Assembly: GCA_965227935.1 (NCBI GenBank)
Contig: CBDDGS010000043.1
Location: 1,178,001-1,242,000 of the forward strand
Length of the DNA stretch: 64,000 nt
Reading direction: 5' to 3'
Origin: JAWPMT01 sp965227935
GTDB taxonomy: Bacteria > Bacteroidota > Bacteroidia > Cytophagales > Cyclobacteriaceae
In this document: positions 43,281 to 52,536 of the stretch, piece by piece
How the letters are laid out: every line of letters starts with the position of its first letter
How positions within the stretch are numbered: the first letter of the stretch is position 1
Program-made: the position numbers and the translations under genes
Notes under the pieces: model-generated
The model's input: the letters and a program-made list of their open reading frames with translations, nothing else
Database searches by the model: none
Told to the model about the DNA's origin: nothing

Positions 43281-45605
43281 ATGCCACTCAAAACTGCCGC
43301 TCGCCGACTTCTTCGGGATAAGCTCTTTTTAGCCATCAACTTATTAAGCCTCGTGCTCCTCATGGTGGGGGGGTCATTCATGCTGGTCTTCTCCTGGAAT
43401 GAACTCTCGTATGACCGCTACCACGAGAATCGAGACCGGATCTTTCGACTATCATCGGTATGGATGTCTGAGGATACACACGATGAGATGAGCATCACTA
43501 GCGGTAGTGTGGGGGATTATCTGAAGACCAACTATCCATTCATTGAGGAGACTGCTCGGATTGCCAAGTTTGACGGGAATCCCGCGCTGGACCGAGCGGG
43601 TAAAACCTTTCAGAATGAGGACTTCTATTATGTAGACCCATCAATAATGGAAGTTTTTACCTTCCGCTTTGTGGCTGGATCCCGAGAGCAAGCGCTTCAG
43701 AACCCTGGTGACCTTGCTATCAATACCAGCTGGGCAATCCGGCTTTTCGGTACAACCGACTGTGTTGGAAGGCCGGTTCGATCCGATGGCCAAATCTTGC
43801 AGGTCTCTGCTGTCTTTGAAGACCTTCCGCAAAATGTAGATCAGCCTATCAATGGCATGATGTATCCCAGCTTTCCTGAGGATACCCATGAAATGTTCGG
43901 CTTCAGCACCTACGTGTTATTGAAGGATGGCACACCGTCCTCTTCCCTCGCTGCAGCGTTGAAAATCGCCGAAGACGATCTCTACGGCAAGATGCGCACA
44001 CAAATCGAATTGCGCGCGCAAGCGCTCGCGGGCCTACACTTCGTCTCCGGGATCAAGGTAGACAATCCCAAAGGCAGTCTCTTGCTCACAAGGCTCATTC
44101 TTTTTGCGGGCCTGCTCGTTTTCCTATTGGTCATGGTCAACACCACCAACCTGAACGTCATCCGGTCCCTTGACCGAATGAAACGGGCCGCCATTCACCG
44201 CATCCTGGGAGCCCGCAAGGGTACACTGATCAAAGACTTTGTGCTTGAACTCGTCATGCTCTGGGTCGGAGCGGTGTTTGTCTCCCTAACACTGATAGAA
44301 TACTTCCGGGACGCATTTAAAAGTCTTACAGGGGTAATGTTTACAGGTAACTATGAGCTTATTACCTACCTGTTCTTCTTGGTTACGCTCTTTGTCCTGG
44401 TGATGTCTGGGGTTTACTCGATGTGGTACACACTGCAAAGTCGACCCTCCGACGCCCTTCGAAAATTTATCCGAGTTGGGATGCCTGGCGCCAAAATCCG
44501 CAAGTACCTGGTGGGTATTCAGGTGACTCTGTCCTGCGTAATGATCGCCACGCTCTTTGTATTGATGGCCCAGCAGCAATACCTTCTCAATAAAGATCTC
44601 GGCTTTCAGCCGGAGGGAGTTTTTACCATCAGAATTGATGAGGAAAGCGGAGCCAGGACGGCTATCACGAACGAATTGCAGGCGATAGCTCCTGCAGGGT
44701 CGACGACGTTCCTGTGGCGACTGATCACGGATAATAGTGAAATGGCTTTTCAAACCTATGGCTTCACAAGTGTGGACGGGGCGCAACAGGATATCGTCGC
44801 CAGTGATATAGATGTGGACCCCTCCTACTTCGACGTCGTTGGCATCAGGGTCTTCTCGGGAGTGCATCCTCGGGAAATCACAGAAAGCCAGGGTAAAGTG
44901 GCCTATCTGAATCAGACCCTGGCTCAGAAGCTCAAGCCACAGTTGGAGGGATTGAAATTCAACTTCCAGTGGCAAGACGGAGGACTTGTGAAAGGGGTAG
45001 TCAACGACTTCCATTTCCAGTCGCTCCATAACCAAATTGAGCCTCTCGTGTTGGTGATCTCTCCCGATATTGCCACCCGTTGGAACCTCGCCTACGTACG
45101 GGCTGACGCAGAGAAAATTGCTGACATAGAAAGAGAACTCCTCCGACAGTTTCCAGACGACATCATCGAGACCGGCTATCTCAATGAAAAGCTGATGAGG
45201 GCCTATGATCAGGAGCGCACAACCATCAAGATGCTAGGGGCCTTTATGCTAATGGGCGTTTTTCTGGCCATCGTCGGGCTCTTCGGCGTGTTGTCCTATG
45301 TCTTGCGTTACAAACTTTTCGAGATCGGGATCCGTAGGGTCCTGGGTGCGCGCATTCGACATCTGCTGGGCATTTTTGGGCGCGAGTTCAGCTTGGTCAC
45401 GATACTTGCCCTCGGCGTCTCCTTGCCACTTTCATTCTATATCAAGGATAGGATCTTTGAGAGCTATGCCTACATCGTCGACCTCAGTACCTTGTGGTAC
45501 GTCCTACCGACCGCATTGATTTTGCTGCTGATGTTCTCAGTTTTTTGGTTGGTTGCCCGCAGGGCTGATAAAGCGGATCTGACCAGCATATTGAGACAGG
45601 AGTAA
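43281..45605 (+). CDS. MacB/FtsX-type ABC transporter permease
   Basis: 774 aa, double-length Bacteroidota type: an N-terminal membrane segment (about 18-38), a large MacB-PCD periplasmic domain, three membrane segments (about 272-395), a fourth near 425-445, a second periplasmic domain and three C-terminal segments (about 655-765). RRVLGARIRHLLGIFGREFS and RILGARKGTLIKDFVLE are the FtsX coupling-helix regions that meet the ATPase. No ATPase gene is adjacent. Such permeases act in mechanotransmission (lipoprotein or peptide export) with a separately encoded LolD-like ATPase. A second protein of the same family starts at 62523. Confidence 0.88.
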   Translation: MPLKTAARRLLRDKLFLAINLLSLVLLMVGGSFMLVFSWNELSYDRYHENRDRIFRLSSVWMSEDTHDEMSITSGSVGDYLKTNYPFIEETARIAKFDGNPALDRAGKTFQNEDFYYVDPSIMEVFTFRFVAGSREQALQNPGDLAINTSWAIRLFGTTDCVGRPVRSDGQILQVSAVFEDLPQNVDQPINGMMYPSFPEDTHEMFGFSTYVLLKDGTPSSSLAAALKIAEDDLYGKMRTQIELRAQALAGLHFVSGIKVDNPKGSLLLTRLILFAGLLVFLLVMVNTTNLNVIRSLDRMKRAAIHRILGARKGTLIKDFVLELVMLWVGAVFVSLTLIEYFRDAFKSLTGVMFTGNYELITYLFFLVTLFVLVMSGVYSMWYTLQSRPSDALRKFIRVGMPGAKIRKYLVGIQVTLSCVMIATLFVLMAQQQYLLNKDLGFQPEGVFTIRIDEESGARTAITNELQAIAPAGSTTFLWRLITDNSEMAFQTYGFTSVDGAQQDIVASDIDVDPSYFDVVGIRVFSGVHPREITESQGKVAYLNQTLAQKLKPQLEGLKFNFQWQDGGLVKGVVNDFHFQSLHNQIEPLVLVISPDIATRWNLAYVRADAEKIADIERELLRQFPDDIIETGYLNEKLMRAYDQERTTIKMLGAFMLMGVFLAIVGLFGVLSYVLRYKLFEIGIRRVLGARIRHLLGIFGREFSLVTILALGVSLPLSFYIKDRIFESYAYIVDLSTLWYVLPTALILLLMFSVFWLVARRADKADLTSILRQE

Positions 45606-45765
45606 AAAGCCCGACAGCAGCTGTCGTTGTCAGAGGGGGATCACAAAGGCGAATGGCCATGAGCGATGGATTACGGTGTTGTGGTTTTACCGGCCATTAT
45701 GAACGGAAAAAAATGAAAGTTCCAAAACGATAAATACCGTATCTTCCCAACGAAGATGATCCGCT

Positions 45766-46230
45766 ATGAAATCGTACTTCCTCGAACTCTTTGAATACAA
45801 CAAATGGGCCAATGAGCTGGTCCATGAGACCCTGCAGCCGCTAGACCCAAAACCTGAAAAACCATTGCTGTGGTTTTCGCACATTGTCGCGGCAGAGCTG
45901 CTCTGGTTTAATCGCCTGTCTCCAGGATCAAAGAAAATTCCCTTGTGGGAGACGGTAGCATTGACCGAACTACGCCAGCTACAATTCAATGCCGACAACG
46001 CATGGCTCAAGTGGATACGAAAGTACGATGGCGCCTGGGATGCACCTCTTTCCTATAAAAATACGGGCGGCGAGCACTTCATCACTCCCATCTATCAGAT
46101 CCTGGCGCACGTGGTCAATCACGGCACGCACCATCGGGGGATGATTGTCGCCAGTCTCCGTGATGCCAGGGTCGAACCACCACAGCTGGATTTGATTTTC
46201 TACACCCGAAGAAAGAAAGCCTTCAACTGA
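45766..46230 (+). CDS. DinB-like metal-binding four-helix protein
   Basis: 154 aa, one four-helix bundle. FEYNKWAN near the start, LWFSHIVAAELLW (His39) and HVVNHGTHHRG (His119, His122/123) form the metal-binding His triad of the DinB/YfiT superfamily. Members are metal-dependent enzymes such as thiol S-transferases; the reaction here is unknown. It is cytosolic. A small membrane-protein gene follows after 3 bases and is probably co-transcribed. Confidence 0.87.
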   Translation: MKSYFLELFEYNKWANELVHETLQPLDPKPEKPLLWFSHIVAAELLWFNRLSPGSKKIPLWETVALTELRQLQFNADNAWLKWIRKYDGAWDAPLSYKNTGGEHFITPIYQILAHVVNHGTHHRGMIVASLRDARVEPPQLDLIFYTRRKKAFN

Positions 46231-46233
46231 ACG

Positions 46234-46719
46234 GTGATTCTGGATATCAAGCAAGAGGCTTACTTCCCGTTCACCTTCAAGCTCATGGGGGTTCTCCTTT
46301 TCCTGTTTGCTGTGCTGCAATGGGTAGCCGAACTCCCCTTCGTCGTAAAGATTCTCATCACTCTCATCGCGCCTCTCCTGGGATTAGCAATGATCACCAC
46401 CCGATATGGGCTGAGGATCGACGTGGACAAAGGGGAGTACACCGTCTATACCTGGCTCCTGGGGATGAAAACTGGCCGAGCGATGCCATTCAAATACATC
46501 GAAAAGATCTATATCAATGAAGTCACCGAATCGGCAACAGTGACGGCCCGATCGGGACTGGCTTCGGACGTGCACAAAAAGGTCTATAAGGCATTTATGA
46601 AGCTGGATACAGGCGAGAAAGTTCACCTAGACACCGATCGTCGACTTGAAAGGCTCGAAGCAAGAGTGAGCGACTACGAAACGGCCCTGAACTCCCTCAT
46701 CGTCCCAAATGGAAAATAG
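46234..46719 (+). CDS. Small membrane protein with PH-like C-terminal part
   Basis: 161 aa. Two hydrophobic segments (about 11-32 and 38-57) precede a soluble part rich in beta strands (YGLRIDVDKGEYTVYTW, split after 17 residues, then MPFKYIEKIYIN) that looks like the bacterial PH-like fold of YdbT/bPH proteins. I do not recognise a specific family. The start is GTG, 3 bases after the DinB-like gene stop, so translation is coupled. It is convergent with the next gene with an 11-base gap. Confidence 0.65.
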   Translation: MILDIKQEAYFPFTFKLMGVLLFLFAVLQWVAELPFVVKILITLIAPLLGLAMITTRYGLRIDVDKGEYTVYTWLLGMKTGRAMPFKYIEKIYINEVTESATVTARSGLASDVHKKVYKAFMKLDTGEKVHLDTDRRLERLEARVSDYETALNSLIVPNGK

Positions 46720-46730
46720 CTTTTTGTGGT

Positions 46731-47189
46731 TCAATCACCAGTGAGGGCCGCTTGCTCTTCGGCATCCAATCGGAGGAGTTGTATCAACCGTACCTTCGTG
46801 GGCTGCTGCGTGAGGAACATCCCAAAGACAATGGCAATAATCAGTAGATTTTCATTGGTAGCAGTGATGAAAGATACTACGGCTGCCATCATACCGATGA
46901 CTTCGAACATGGCCATTCTGACCAAATGCGCAGATTGAAACCTCATCAACTTCGTCTCCAGCGTCGCATCTGATGGAATAGCCCCGATCAAGCGCTGAAA
47001 GAGGAACATCGATATAGGCCACAGGAGAATCAGCATGCCTCCCGGGAGGTAGAGAAACTGGCCGCCGTCCTCCGCAGCTCCAGGCGGATTTGAAGAATTG
47101 AAGTACAGTACAAGACCCCCGAATAAAATGAGAGGCATCATCAGTGACCAATGAATGAGCGTGAGCGTCCTAAGTCTTTGTGCATGCAT
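46731..47189 (-). CDS. Small membrane protein, four segments
   Basis: 152 aa. Hydrophobic segments at about 12-30, 45-63, 90-108 and 113-130, in the order seen in small Bacteroidota membrane proteins lacking a named domain. No motif suggests a function. It is a single leftward gene; the P1 peptidase gene ends 47 bases upstream and reads the same way, so they could share a transcript. Confidence 0.65.
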   Translation of the reverse strand: MHAQRLRTLTLIHWSLMMPLILFGGLVLYFNSSNPPGAAEDGGQFLYLPGGMLILLWPISMFLFQRLIGAIPSDATLETKLMRFQSAHLVRMAMFEVIGMMAAVVSFITATNENLLIIAIVFGMFLTQQPTKVRLIQLLRLDAEEQAALTGD

Positions 47190-47236
47190 AAATTCCGGCT
47201 ATCAAAAGTCTTACCTCAAACTAAAGTGATGTGTGT

Positions 47237-48373
47237 CTATTCGTCAATCCTTCCGTACTTTCTCATGATCTCAAGTACCTGATCCACGGGCAACTCCTGG
47301 ATCGTATGCCCCTGACGACCTGTCATCGTCTCCGCGGCGAACAATGAATTGATAATGGCTTCCTCGGTGGCCTCTATGGTAGCGAGGAATAGAGGGCTCA
47401 TTTCATCATTTCTCAAAAATGTCTTGGTTTCCGTACCTGCTGTACTGCCGAGTGGCTCAAAGTTTTCCTCCGCCACGGACAACGCAATCACGTAGTCGCC
47501 ACTACCATTGGAGGCGATCCCTCCCGTCCTCGCCAAGCCCATAATGGCACGCTTTGCCATCCGCTCCAGGTTGCGGGCATCGACAGGCGCGTCCGTGATC
47601 ACCACGATCATGCAGGATCCATCGGCAGACTCTATGGCTCCCCTCATGTAGTAATTGTCAAGCTCCTGCCCGATAGGTACTCCATCAATCTGGAGGACAC
47701 CACCAAAATTGGTTTGCACCAACACCCCTACCGTATAACCACCTGCATTCTGCGGAATCTGCCGTGAGGATGTCCCTATGCCACCTTTCCATCCAAAGCA
47801 AATCGTGCCTGTACCTGCACCGACATTGCCCTCTATGACGGGACCACGTTTGGCAGCTTCCAGTGCTTCGATCACATGACCAGGTGTGACGTGCTGACCG
47901 CGGATATCATTGAGAAAGCTGTCGTTCGTCTCGCCTACCACCGCGTTGATCGATCTCAACCCCGGACTACCATTTTCGATCGCGTAGCGAATGAGCCCGT
48001 TGATGCCACTGGCGATGTTTAGGGTATTGGTAAGCACAATGGGCGTCTCGATATTGCCCAGCTCCTTCACCTGCGAATACCCTGCGAGTTTCCCATATCC
48101 ATTGCCGATGTAGATCGCCGCCGGCACTTTCTGCTCAAATACATTGCCGGGATGTGGGATAATGGCAGTGGCACCGGTCCGTACATTCTCGCCTTCGATG
48201 AGTGTGACATGCCCTACAGAGACGCCCTCCACATCCGTGATCGCGTTGAGGGGACCGGGAGGCAACACGCCGATGGTAATGCCATGATCGCGGGCACGCT
48301 TTTTCTGGGAATGAGCGGATCCGGCGAGTAGGACCAAAGCAAGGATTAATGGGGCAACCTGTGAGTATCGCAT
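47237..48373 (-). CDS. Exported P1 family peptidase (DmpA-like aminopeptidase)
   Basis: 378 aa from the ATG at 48373, which gives a clean signal peptide (MRYSQVAPLILALVLLAGSA); the frame to 48403 would add ten residues in front of it. NAITDVEGVSVGHVTL, GAGTGTICFGWKGGIG and ADGSCMIVVITDAPVDARN are the P1/DmpA signatures. The Ser of DGSCM is the autoproteolytic nucleophile: the precursor cuts itself before it and the new N-terminal Ser becomes catalytic (N-terminal nucleophile fold). It cleaves D-amino acid or amide substrates, here probably in the periplasm. Confidence 0.9.
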   Translation of the reverse strand: MRYSQVAPLILALVLLAGSAHSQKKRARDHGITIGVLPPGPLNAITDVEGVSVGHVTLIEGENVRTGATAIIPHPGNVFEQKVPAAIYIGNGYGKLAGYSQVKELGNIETPIVLTNTLNIASGINGLIRYAIENGSPGLRSINAVVGETNDSFLNDIRGQHVTPGHVIEALEAAKRGPVIEGNVGAGTGTICFGWKGGIGTSSRQIPQNAGGYTVGVLVQTNFGGVLQIDGVPIGQELDNYYMRGAIESADGSCMIVVITDAPVDARNLERMAKRAIMGLARTGGIASNGSGDYVIALSVAEENFEPLGSTAGTETKTFLRNDEMSPLFLATIEATEEAIINSLFAAETMTGRQGHTIQELPVDQVLEIMRKYGRIDE

Positions 48374-48412
48374 GATCTGGGTGCTTTCTGGTAATTTAAG
48401 CACTTCGGAAAA

Positions 48413-48547
48413 CTACACCGCCGAAAGTCTGAGAATCGCCCATCCTGCGGTCACACCGCGTAAGGGATGCTGGCATCTATTTGAGCCCGAAATGGCAAGT
48501 GCGCCGGGACCGGCGAGAGCCAGCAGCGCGACCCTGGCAAAGAGCAT
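48413..48547 (-). CDS. Possible small ORF, 44 aa, leader-like
   Basis: This small ATG-started frame lies between two same-strand peptidase genes. It begins MLFARVALLALAGPGALAIS, which reads like a signal peptide or membrane helix, then has a basic, Cys-containing tail (with GVTAGWAILRLSAV at the end). The DNA is richer in G+C than its surroundings. It could be a real small secreted or membrane peptide. It could equally be the chance translation of a structured non-coding element: GCGGT-N2-ACCGC is a hairpin inside it. No homology can be judged from sequence alone. Confidence 0.25.
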   Translation of the reverse strand: MLFARVALLALAGPGALAISGSNRCQHPLRGVTAGWAILRLSAV

Positions 48548-48574
48548 CGAAGCCAGGGATACGCCCAAAAAGAA

Positions 48575-49963
48575 CTAATCCAGCCACTGGATCTCCGTCA
48601 CCTGCTTCTCGACAAGGACCGTAGTAAACGCGGCCCCCTCTCTCTTTCGGATTTTCAGAACGTCCTTCGTAGGTCGAAGGAAAGTGCGCGTTATCACGTT
48701 TCGATGATCTTCCTTATGGTAAAGGACGACAACTTTTCCCTCCACATCTCCCCTGATCTTAAGGGTCGACTTGCGAGTTTTTAGCAATACCGGGCGAGGA
48801 GGCTCTTCACCTTCGATCAACGTAAATATGGCTGAAGCGGTAGGGACGCCGTGTCCCAGGTAGTTGTTCGGGAAAGGATGGAAGTGTCCCGCCCGCTCTA
48901 TGACAGACCTGATCTCCCTCGCGCTCCAGTCGGGTCGATACTCCATCAAACAAGCCGCCACACCAGTGATGACTGGCGCACTGTAAGATGTCCCTGACGT
49001 GGCGTAGACCGAGATATCAGGTTTGATATAGGGAAGTGCAATAGGCCCAATGCTACTGTATCCCATCTTGTCCCAGACTTTGAGCTTCGCCGCCCCAACG
49101 GACAGAGCCCCCGCGGCATCTCCGGGCGTCGATACCACCTGCCAGTCGGCGATACCCCCTTCATTGCCGGCAGCGACGACGACAAGCATGTCTCTCTCCT
49201 CGTAAGCGTGATCAATCGCCCGTGCTATCATCGAGGTCTTACCATCCATGTCCTCTGGCCGATAGTTTTCTGCCTCGTCATTGTACCCGGTGCTGTATCC
49301 CAGGGATATGTTTACCAATCGCACACCCATAGAATCCATGGCCTCCAAAGCGGCAATCAGGTAATCCTCCTCGATGCGCTTTTCGTACCCACCATGATCT
49401 GTCCTTGCCAGGTACATCTCTGCGTCTGTGGCCAGCCCAAACTGCACACTGGTCTCGGTATTGACGCCCCCTATGAGCCCCCAGACTTCTGTGCCGTGGT
49501 CATCATCCAGCCCCTCGAAACCACCAAAGTCTTCAGCCGCTGGATTGATAAAATCCCGGTACCATAAGACTCGGTTGTTTGCGAAAAAGTGCTTGAGAGA
49601 CGGGTCTTCTCTGGCGCCCAGAAAGCCGCCATCGATGATTCCGATCTTCACCCCCTTGCCAGTGAGCCCCTTCTGAGTGAAGAGGTCCCCCTCTATCTGC
49701 TCCAGCGCATAACCAAGATGCTCGGGAGGCGCACTAGTCAGTCGGGAGAATTGGAGGACAGGAGGGAAATCGTGGCCGAGGTTAGCGATTTGCTCATCCG
49801 AGAGCTCATAGGAGCACAACTCCAGCCATTGCGAACAGAACATCGGCTCCTGATTCAGCCCCTCGCCAACTTGCCTGGGCAGCCAATATTTTGACTGGGC
49901 AATGATCGCTGCGGACTGGCCGACCAGCAATAGAATTAATATGGAGCGAAGCAATGGTATCAT
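48575..49963 (-). CDS. Secreted subtilisin-like serine protease (S8)
   Basis: 462 aa with a signal peptide (residues 1-22). The catalytic set is Asp111 (IGIIDGGF), His156 (DDDHGTEV), oxyanion Asn267 (VVAAGNEGG) and Ser326 (GTSYSAPVITG), all present. A short region of about 80 aa before the catalytic domain may be a pro-segment, and about 90 aa of beta-rich sequence follows, without a recognisable T9SS tail. Location is periplasmic or extracellular. The ATG at 49963 is the only start that keeps the signal peptide. It is divergent from the aminopeptidase P gene, with the starts about 100 bases apart. Confidence 0.92.
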   Translation of the reverse strand: MIPLLRSILILLLVGQSAAIIAQSKYWLPRQVGEGLNQEPMFCSQWLELCSYELSDEQIANLGHDFPPVLQFSRLTSAPPEHLGYALEQIEGDLFTQKGLTGKGVKIGIIDGGFLGAREDPSLKHFFANNRVLWYRDFINPAAEDFGGFEGLDDDHGTEVWGLIGGVNTETSVQFGLATDAEMYLARTDHGGYEKRIEEDYLIAALEAMDSMGVRLVNISLGYSTGYNDEAENYRPEDMDGKTSMIARAIDHAYEERDMLVVVAAGNEGGIADWQVVSTPGDAAGALSVGAAKLKVWDKMGYSSIGPIALPYIKPDISVYATSGTSYSAPVITGVAACLMEYRPDWSAREIRSVIERAGHFHPFPNNYLGHGVPTASAIFTLIEGEEPPRPVLLKTRKSTLKIRGDVEGKVVVLYHKEDHRNVITRTFLRPTKDVLKIRKREGAAFTTVLVEKQVTEIQWLD

Positions 49964-50066
49964 CCGGGGTTATGATCACCCATCAGGGGATAGCCGATCG
50001 ATGGTAATACACGTAAAGTTAGTTCGCATCTGTTACCTTCGTGAAACTCACAAAAGAAAGAACCAA

Positions 50067-51359
50067 TTGAGATACGAACCCCTACCGGCTGAGTTCTATC
50101 AAACGAACCGTGCCCGTCTGGTCGATCGGCTGCAACCCAACTCGGCGGTGGTCCTGCATGCGAATGACATGATGCCTAGCAACGCGGACGGTACGATGCC
50201 CTTCTGCCAAAACAACAGCTTACTCTACCTCACGGGCATTGACCAGGAAGAGACGATCCTTATACTGGCGCCGAACCACCCAAACCCGGACCTCCGCGAG
50301 ATACTGCTCCTAAAAGAGACGAGCGAGGACATTGCTATTTGGGAGGGGCAGAAATACACCAAGAAGGAAGGCAGGATGCGCTCCGGTATTGAGAAAGTGA
50401 GATGGACCAAGGAGTTAGATAGCCTCCTGCCGGCGGTCCTCGGCTCCTGCGAGGTGGTCTATCTATACAAAAACGAACATGACCGTAGCAGCAATCCTGT
50501 AGAAACGCGCAACGATCGATTTATCGAGCGGGTGAAGCGTGAATACCCACTGCATCGCCTCGACAGGATCGCGCCCCACATCGATGATCTCAGAACCATC
50601 AAAGCTGAGGAGGAGATATCCATGCTGCGAAGAGCCTGTGACATCACCGAGAAGGGCTTCAGAAAGGTGCTCGGCGGCATCGCGCCGGGCATGTACGAAT
50701 ATGAACTCGAAGCATTGTTGAACTACGAGTTTTTGCGGCATGGATCGCGAGGGTTTGCCTACCAGCCCATCGTGGCGGGAGGCGCGAACGCTTGTGTGCT
50801 GCACTACGTACAAAACGACCAGGTCCTGCGCGACGGTGACCTCGTCCTGATGGATGTCGGCGCGGAATATGGCAACTATAACGCCGACCTTACCAGGACC
50901 ATACCAGTGAATGGGCGGTTTACGCAGCGTCAGAGACAGGTGTACGAAGCCGTGTTGAGGGTAAAGAATGAGGCGACTGCGATGCTACGCCCCGGTAGCT
51001 ACCTCAAGGACTACCATGAACAGGTGGGCAAGATCATGGGATCTGAACTGATCGGACTCGGATTGCTCACCAGAGCGGACGTTGAGCAACAAGACCCGGA
51101 AATGCCCGCCTACAAGAAGTATTTTATGCATGGCACATCCCACCATCTGGGACTGGACGTACACGACGTGGGATCTCGTTACCGGGCTTTCGAATCAGGC
51201 ATGGTTTTCACGGTAGAGCCCGGAATATACATTCGGGAAGAAGGGATCGGTATACGAATAGAAGATGACGTCGTCATCACGGATAGTGAGCCTTTTAATC
51301 TGATGCACCAGATACCGATCGAGCCAGACGAAATCGAAGCACTGATCAATGACCGTTGA
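50067..51359 (+). CDS. Aminopeptidase P (Xaa-Pro aminopeptidase, M24B)
   Basis: 430 aa from a TTG at 50067. In Bacteroidota this protein begins M-R-Y-E-P, and here the matching residues LRYEPLPAEFY start at that TTG. Upstream ATG/GTG-type starts in the same frame run into the divergent protease gene. The N-terminal creatinase-like domain contains SNADGTMPFCQNNSLLYLTG. The pita-bread metal ligands are the two Asp of LVLMDVGAEYGNYNADLTRT (split by 10), the His of GTSHHLGLDVHD, and Glu in VEPGIYI and in the final IRIEDDVVI. It removes N-terminal residues before Pro using two Mn ions, in the cytosol. Confidence 0.9.
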   Translation: MRYEPLPAEFYQTNRARLVDRLQPNSAVVLHANDMMPSNADGTMPFCQNNSLLYLTGIDQEETILILAPNHPNPDLREILLLKETSEDIAIWEGQKYTKKEGRMRSGIEKVRWTKELDSLLPAVLGSCEVVYLYKNEHDRSSNPVETRNDRFIERVKREYPLHRLDRIAPHIDDLRTIKAEEEISMLRRACDITEKGFRKVLGGIAPGMYEYELEALLNYEFLRHGSRGFAYQPIVAGGANACVLHYVQNDQVLRDGDLVLMDVGAEYGNYNADLTRTIPVNGRFTQRQRQVYEAVLRVKNEATAMLRPGSYLKDYHEQVGKIMGSELIGLGLLTRADVEQQDPEMPAYKKYFMHGTSHHLGLDVHDVGSRYRAFESGMVFTVEPGIYIREEGIGIRIEDDVVITDSEPFNLMHQIPIEPDEIEALINDR

Positions 51360-51798
51360 TACGCGGGAAGGGACCATTGCCGAGGCGCTGGAGATCATTC
51401 GGCTGATCCCGGAGTTTGATCAGTCTCCGGGGGAGGAAGCATGGCACCAGAGAATGGCCCACGATCCGCTTGTCCTCATCGCTACCTCAGGCCTCAAATT
51501 GGTGGGCTTCAAGGCGGGATATGATCGGCGGAGGGATGGTGACATGTACTATAGCTGGCTCGGAGGCGTACTTCCCGATTTCAGAGGAAATGGTGTAGCC
51601 ACAGCTTTGCAGCACAATATGGAAAGGTGGTGCCTAGACCGGGGTTATTCAAAGCTGCAGTTCAAGACGCGCAACAGGCACCGAAACATGATTCATTTTG
51701 GGATTCGACATGGCTTTGACCTGGTAGATTTTGAGCGGAAGGGGGACATTTCGGACTACCGGCTGACGTTTGAAAAAGTCTTGCACGATCACATATAG
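51349..51798 (+). CDS. GNAT family N-acetyltransferase
   Basis: 149 aa, one GNAT domain. LVGFKAGYDR, then YYSWLGGVLPDFRGNGVATA with the acetyl-CoA-binding R/Q-x-x-G-x-G/A pattern as FRGNGVA, and YSKLQFKTRNRHRNMIHF fit the fold (motif B with Asn). The substrate is unknown. It overlaps the aminopeptidase P gene by 11 bases, so the two are translationally coupled; acetylation of a small molecule or of a peptide N-terminus is possible but not shown. Confidence 0.87.
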   Translation: MTVDTREGTIAEALEIIRLIPEFDQSPGEEAWHQRMAHDPLVLIATSGLKLVGFKAGYDRRRDGDMYYSWLGGVLPDFRGNGVATALQHNMERWCLDRGYSKLQFKTRNRHRNMIHFGIRHGFDLVDFERKGDISDYRLTFEKVLHDHI

Positions 51799-51870
51799 TG
51801 GCCTGAATTTTTCGTTAGCTCCTCGCGGTTCTAACAGATTACTGTAATTTTAGGCCTTTAATAGAATTTG

Positions 51871-52524
51871 ATGGAATACAATACTGACAGGAAGGGGTTG
51901 ACCCTGATGGAATACGGTCGTAATATTCACAAGCTGGTGAAGCATATCAAGACCGTCGAAGACAGGGAAAAACGCACCAGTTATGCGGAATCAGTGGTCC
52001 AATTGATGAAGCAGATCAACCCCAACGTGAAAGACAGCACAGACTACAACCAGAAAGTGTGGGATGACCTGTTTATCATTTCCAATTTTGACTTGGATGT
52101 GGATAGCCCTTATCCAATCCCCAATGCGGAAATACTAGACCGTAAGCCAGACCGGGTGCCTTACAAGTCCAATGCGATCAAGTACAAGCACTACGGCAGG
52201 AATATTGACATAATGATCGGACAGGCGATCGAAATGGAGGATCCCGAGAGCCGCGAAGGTGCGATTGTTTCAATTGGCCGATTGATGAAGTCGTTTGCTC
52301 AGACCTGGAATAACGACAACATGGAGGACAAGACGGTCCTGGAACATATCAAGAGAATGTCGGGTGGTAAGCTCGAGATCGACCTTGAAAAAGTCGCCGA
52401 ATACAAGCTATTCGACTCCAAAGTCAAAAGCGAGAGACCTCAGAAGGGCGAATCCGGCGGCGGTGGCGGTGGCCAACAGCGACGTAAGAAGGGGGGACGC
52501 AACAAAAAGCGCAGAAACAACTAG
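51871..52524 (+). CDS. DUF4290 family protein
   Basis: 217 aa from the ATG at 51871 (a TTG directly before it is not needed). MEYNTDRKGLTLMEYGRNIH at the start and VWDDLFIISNFDLDVDSPYP are the family marks. The protein is mostly helical and ends in a Gly-rich stretch and a strongly basic tail (RRKKGGRNKKRR), which suggests contact with nucleic acid or an acidic partner. Its function is unknown. The family is Bacteroidota-specific and commonly sits directly upstream of murA, as here (12-base gap), so it is likely expressed with it. Confidence 0.9.
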   Translation: MEYNTDRKGLTLMEYGRNIHKLVKHIKTVEDREKRTSYAESVVQLMKQINPNVKDSTDYNQKVWDDLFIISNFDLDVDSPYPIPNAEILDRKPDRVPYKSNAIKYKHYGRNIDIMIGQAIEMEDPESREGAIVSIGRLMKSFAQTWNNDNMEDKTVLEHIKRMSGGKLEIDLEKVAEYKLFDSKVKSERPQKGESGGGGGGQQRRKKGGRNKKRRNN

Positions 52525-52536
52525 AAAGCTTTTTCA

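Noticed and set aside
44286..45035. Long minus-strand frame opposite the MacB-type permease (249 codons)
   Set aside because: Antisense shadow without domain or start context.
45606..45640. CGACAGC/GCTGTCG palindrome after the permease gene
   Set aside because: Loop too small and no T-run; not a convincing terminator.
49902..50066. Upstream extension of the aminopeptidase P gene
   Set aside because: It overlaps the divergent protease start and does not resemble the family N-terminus; the TTG at 50067 does.
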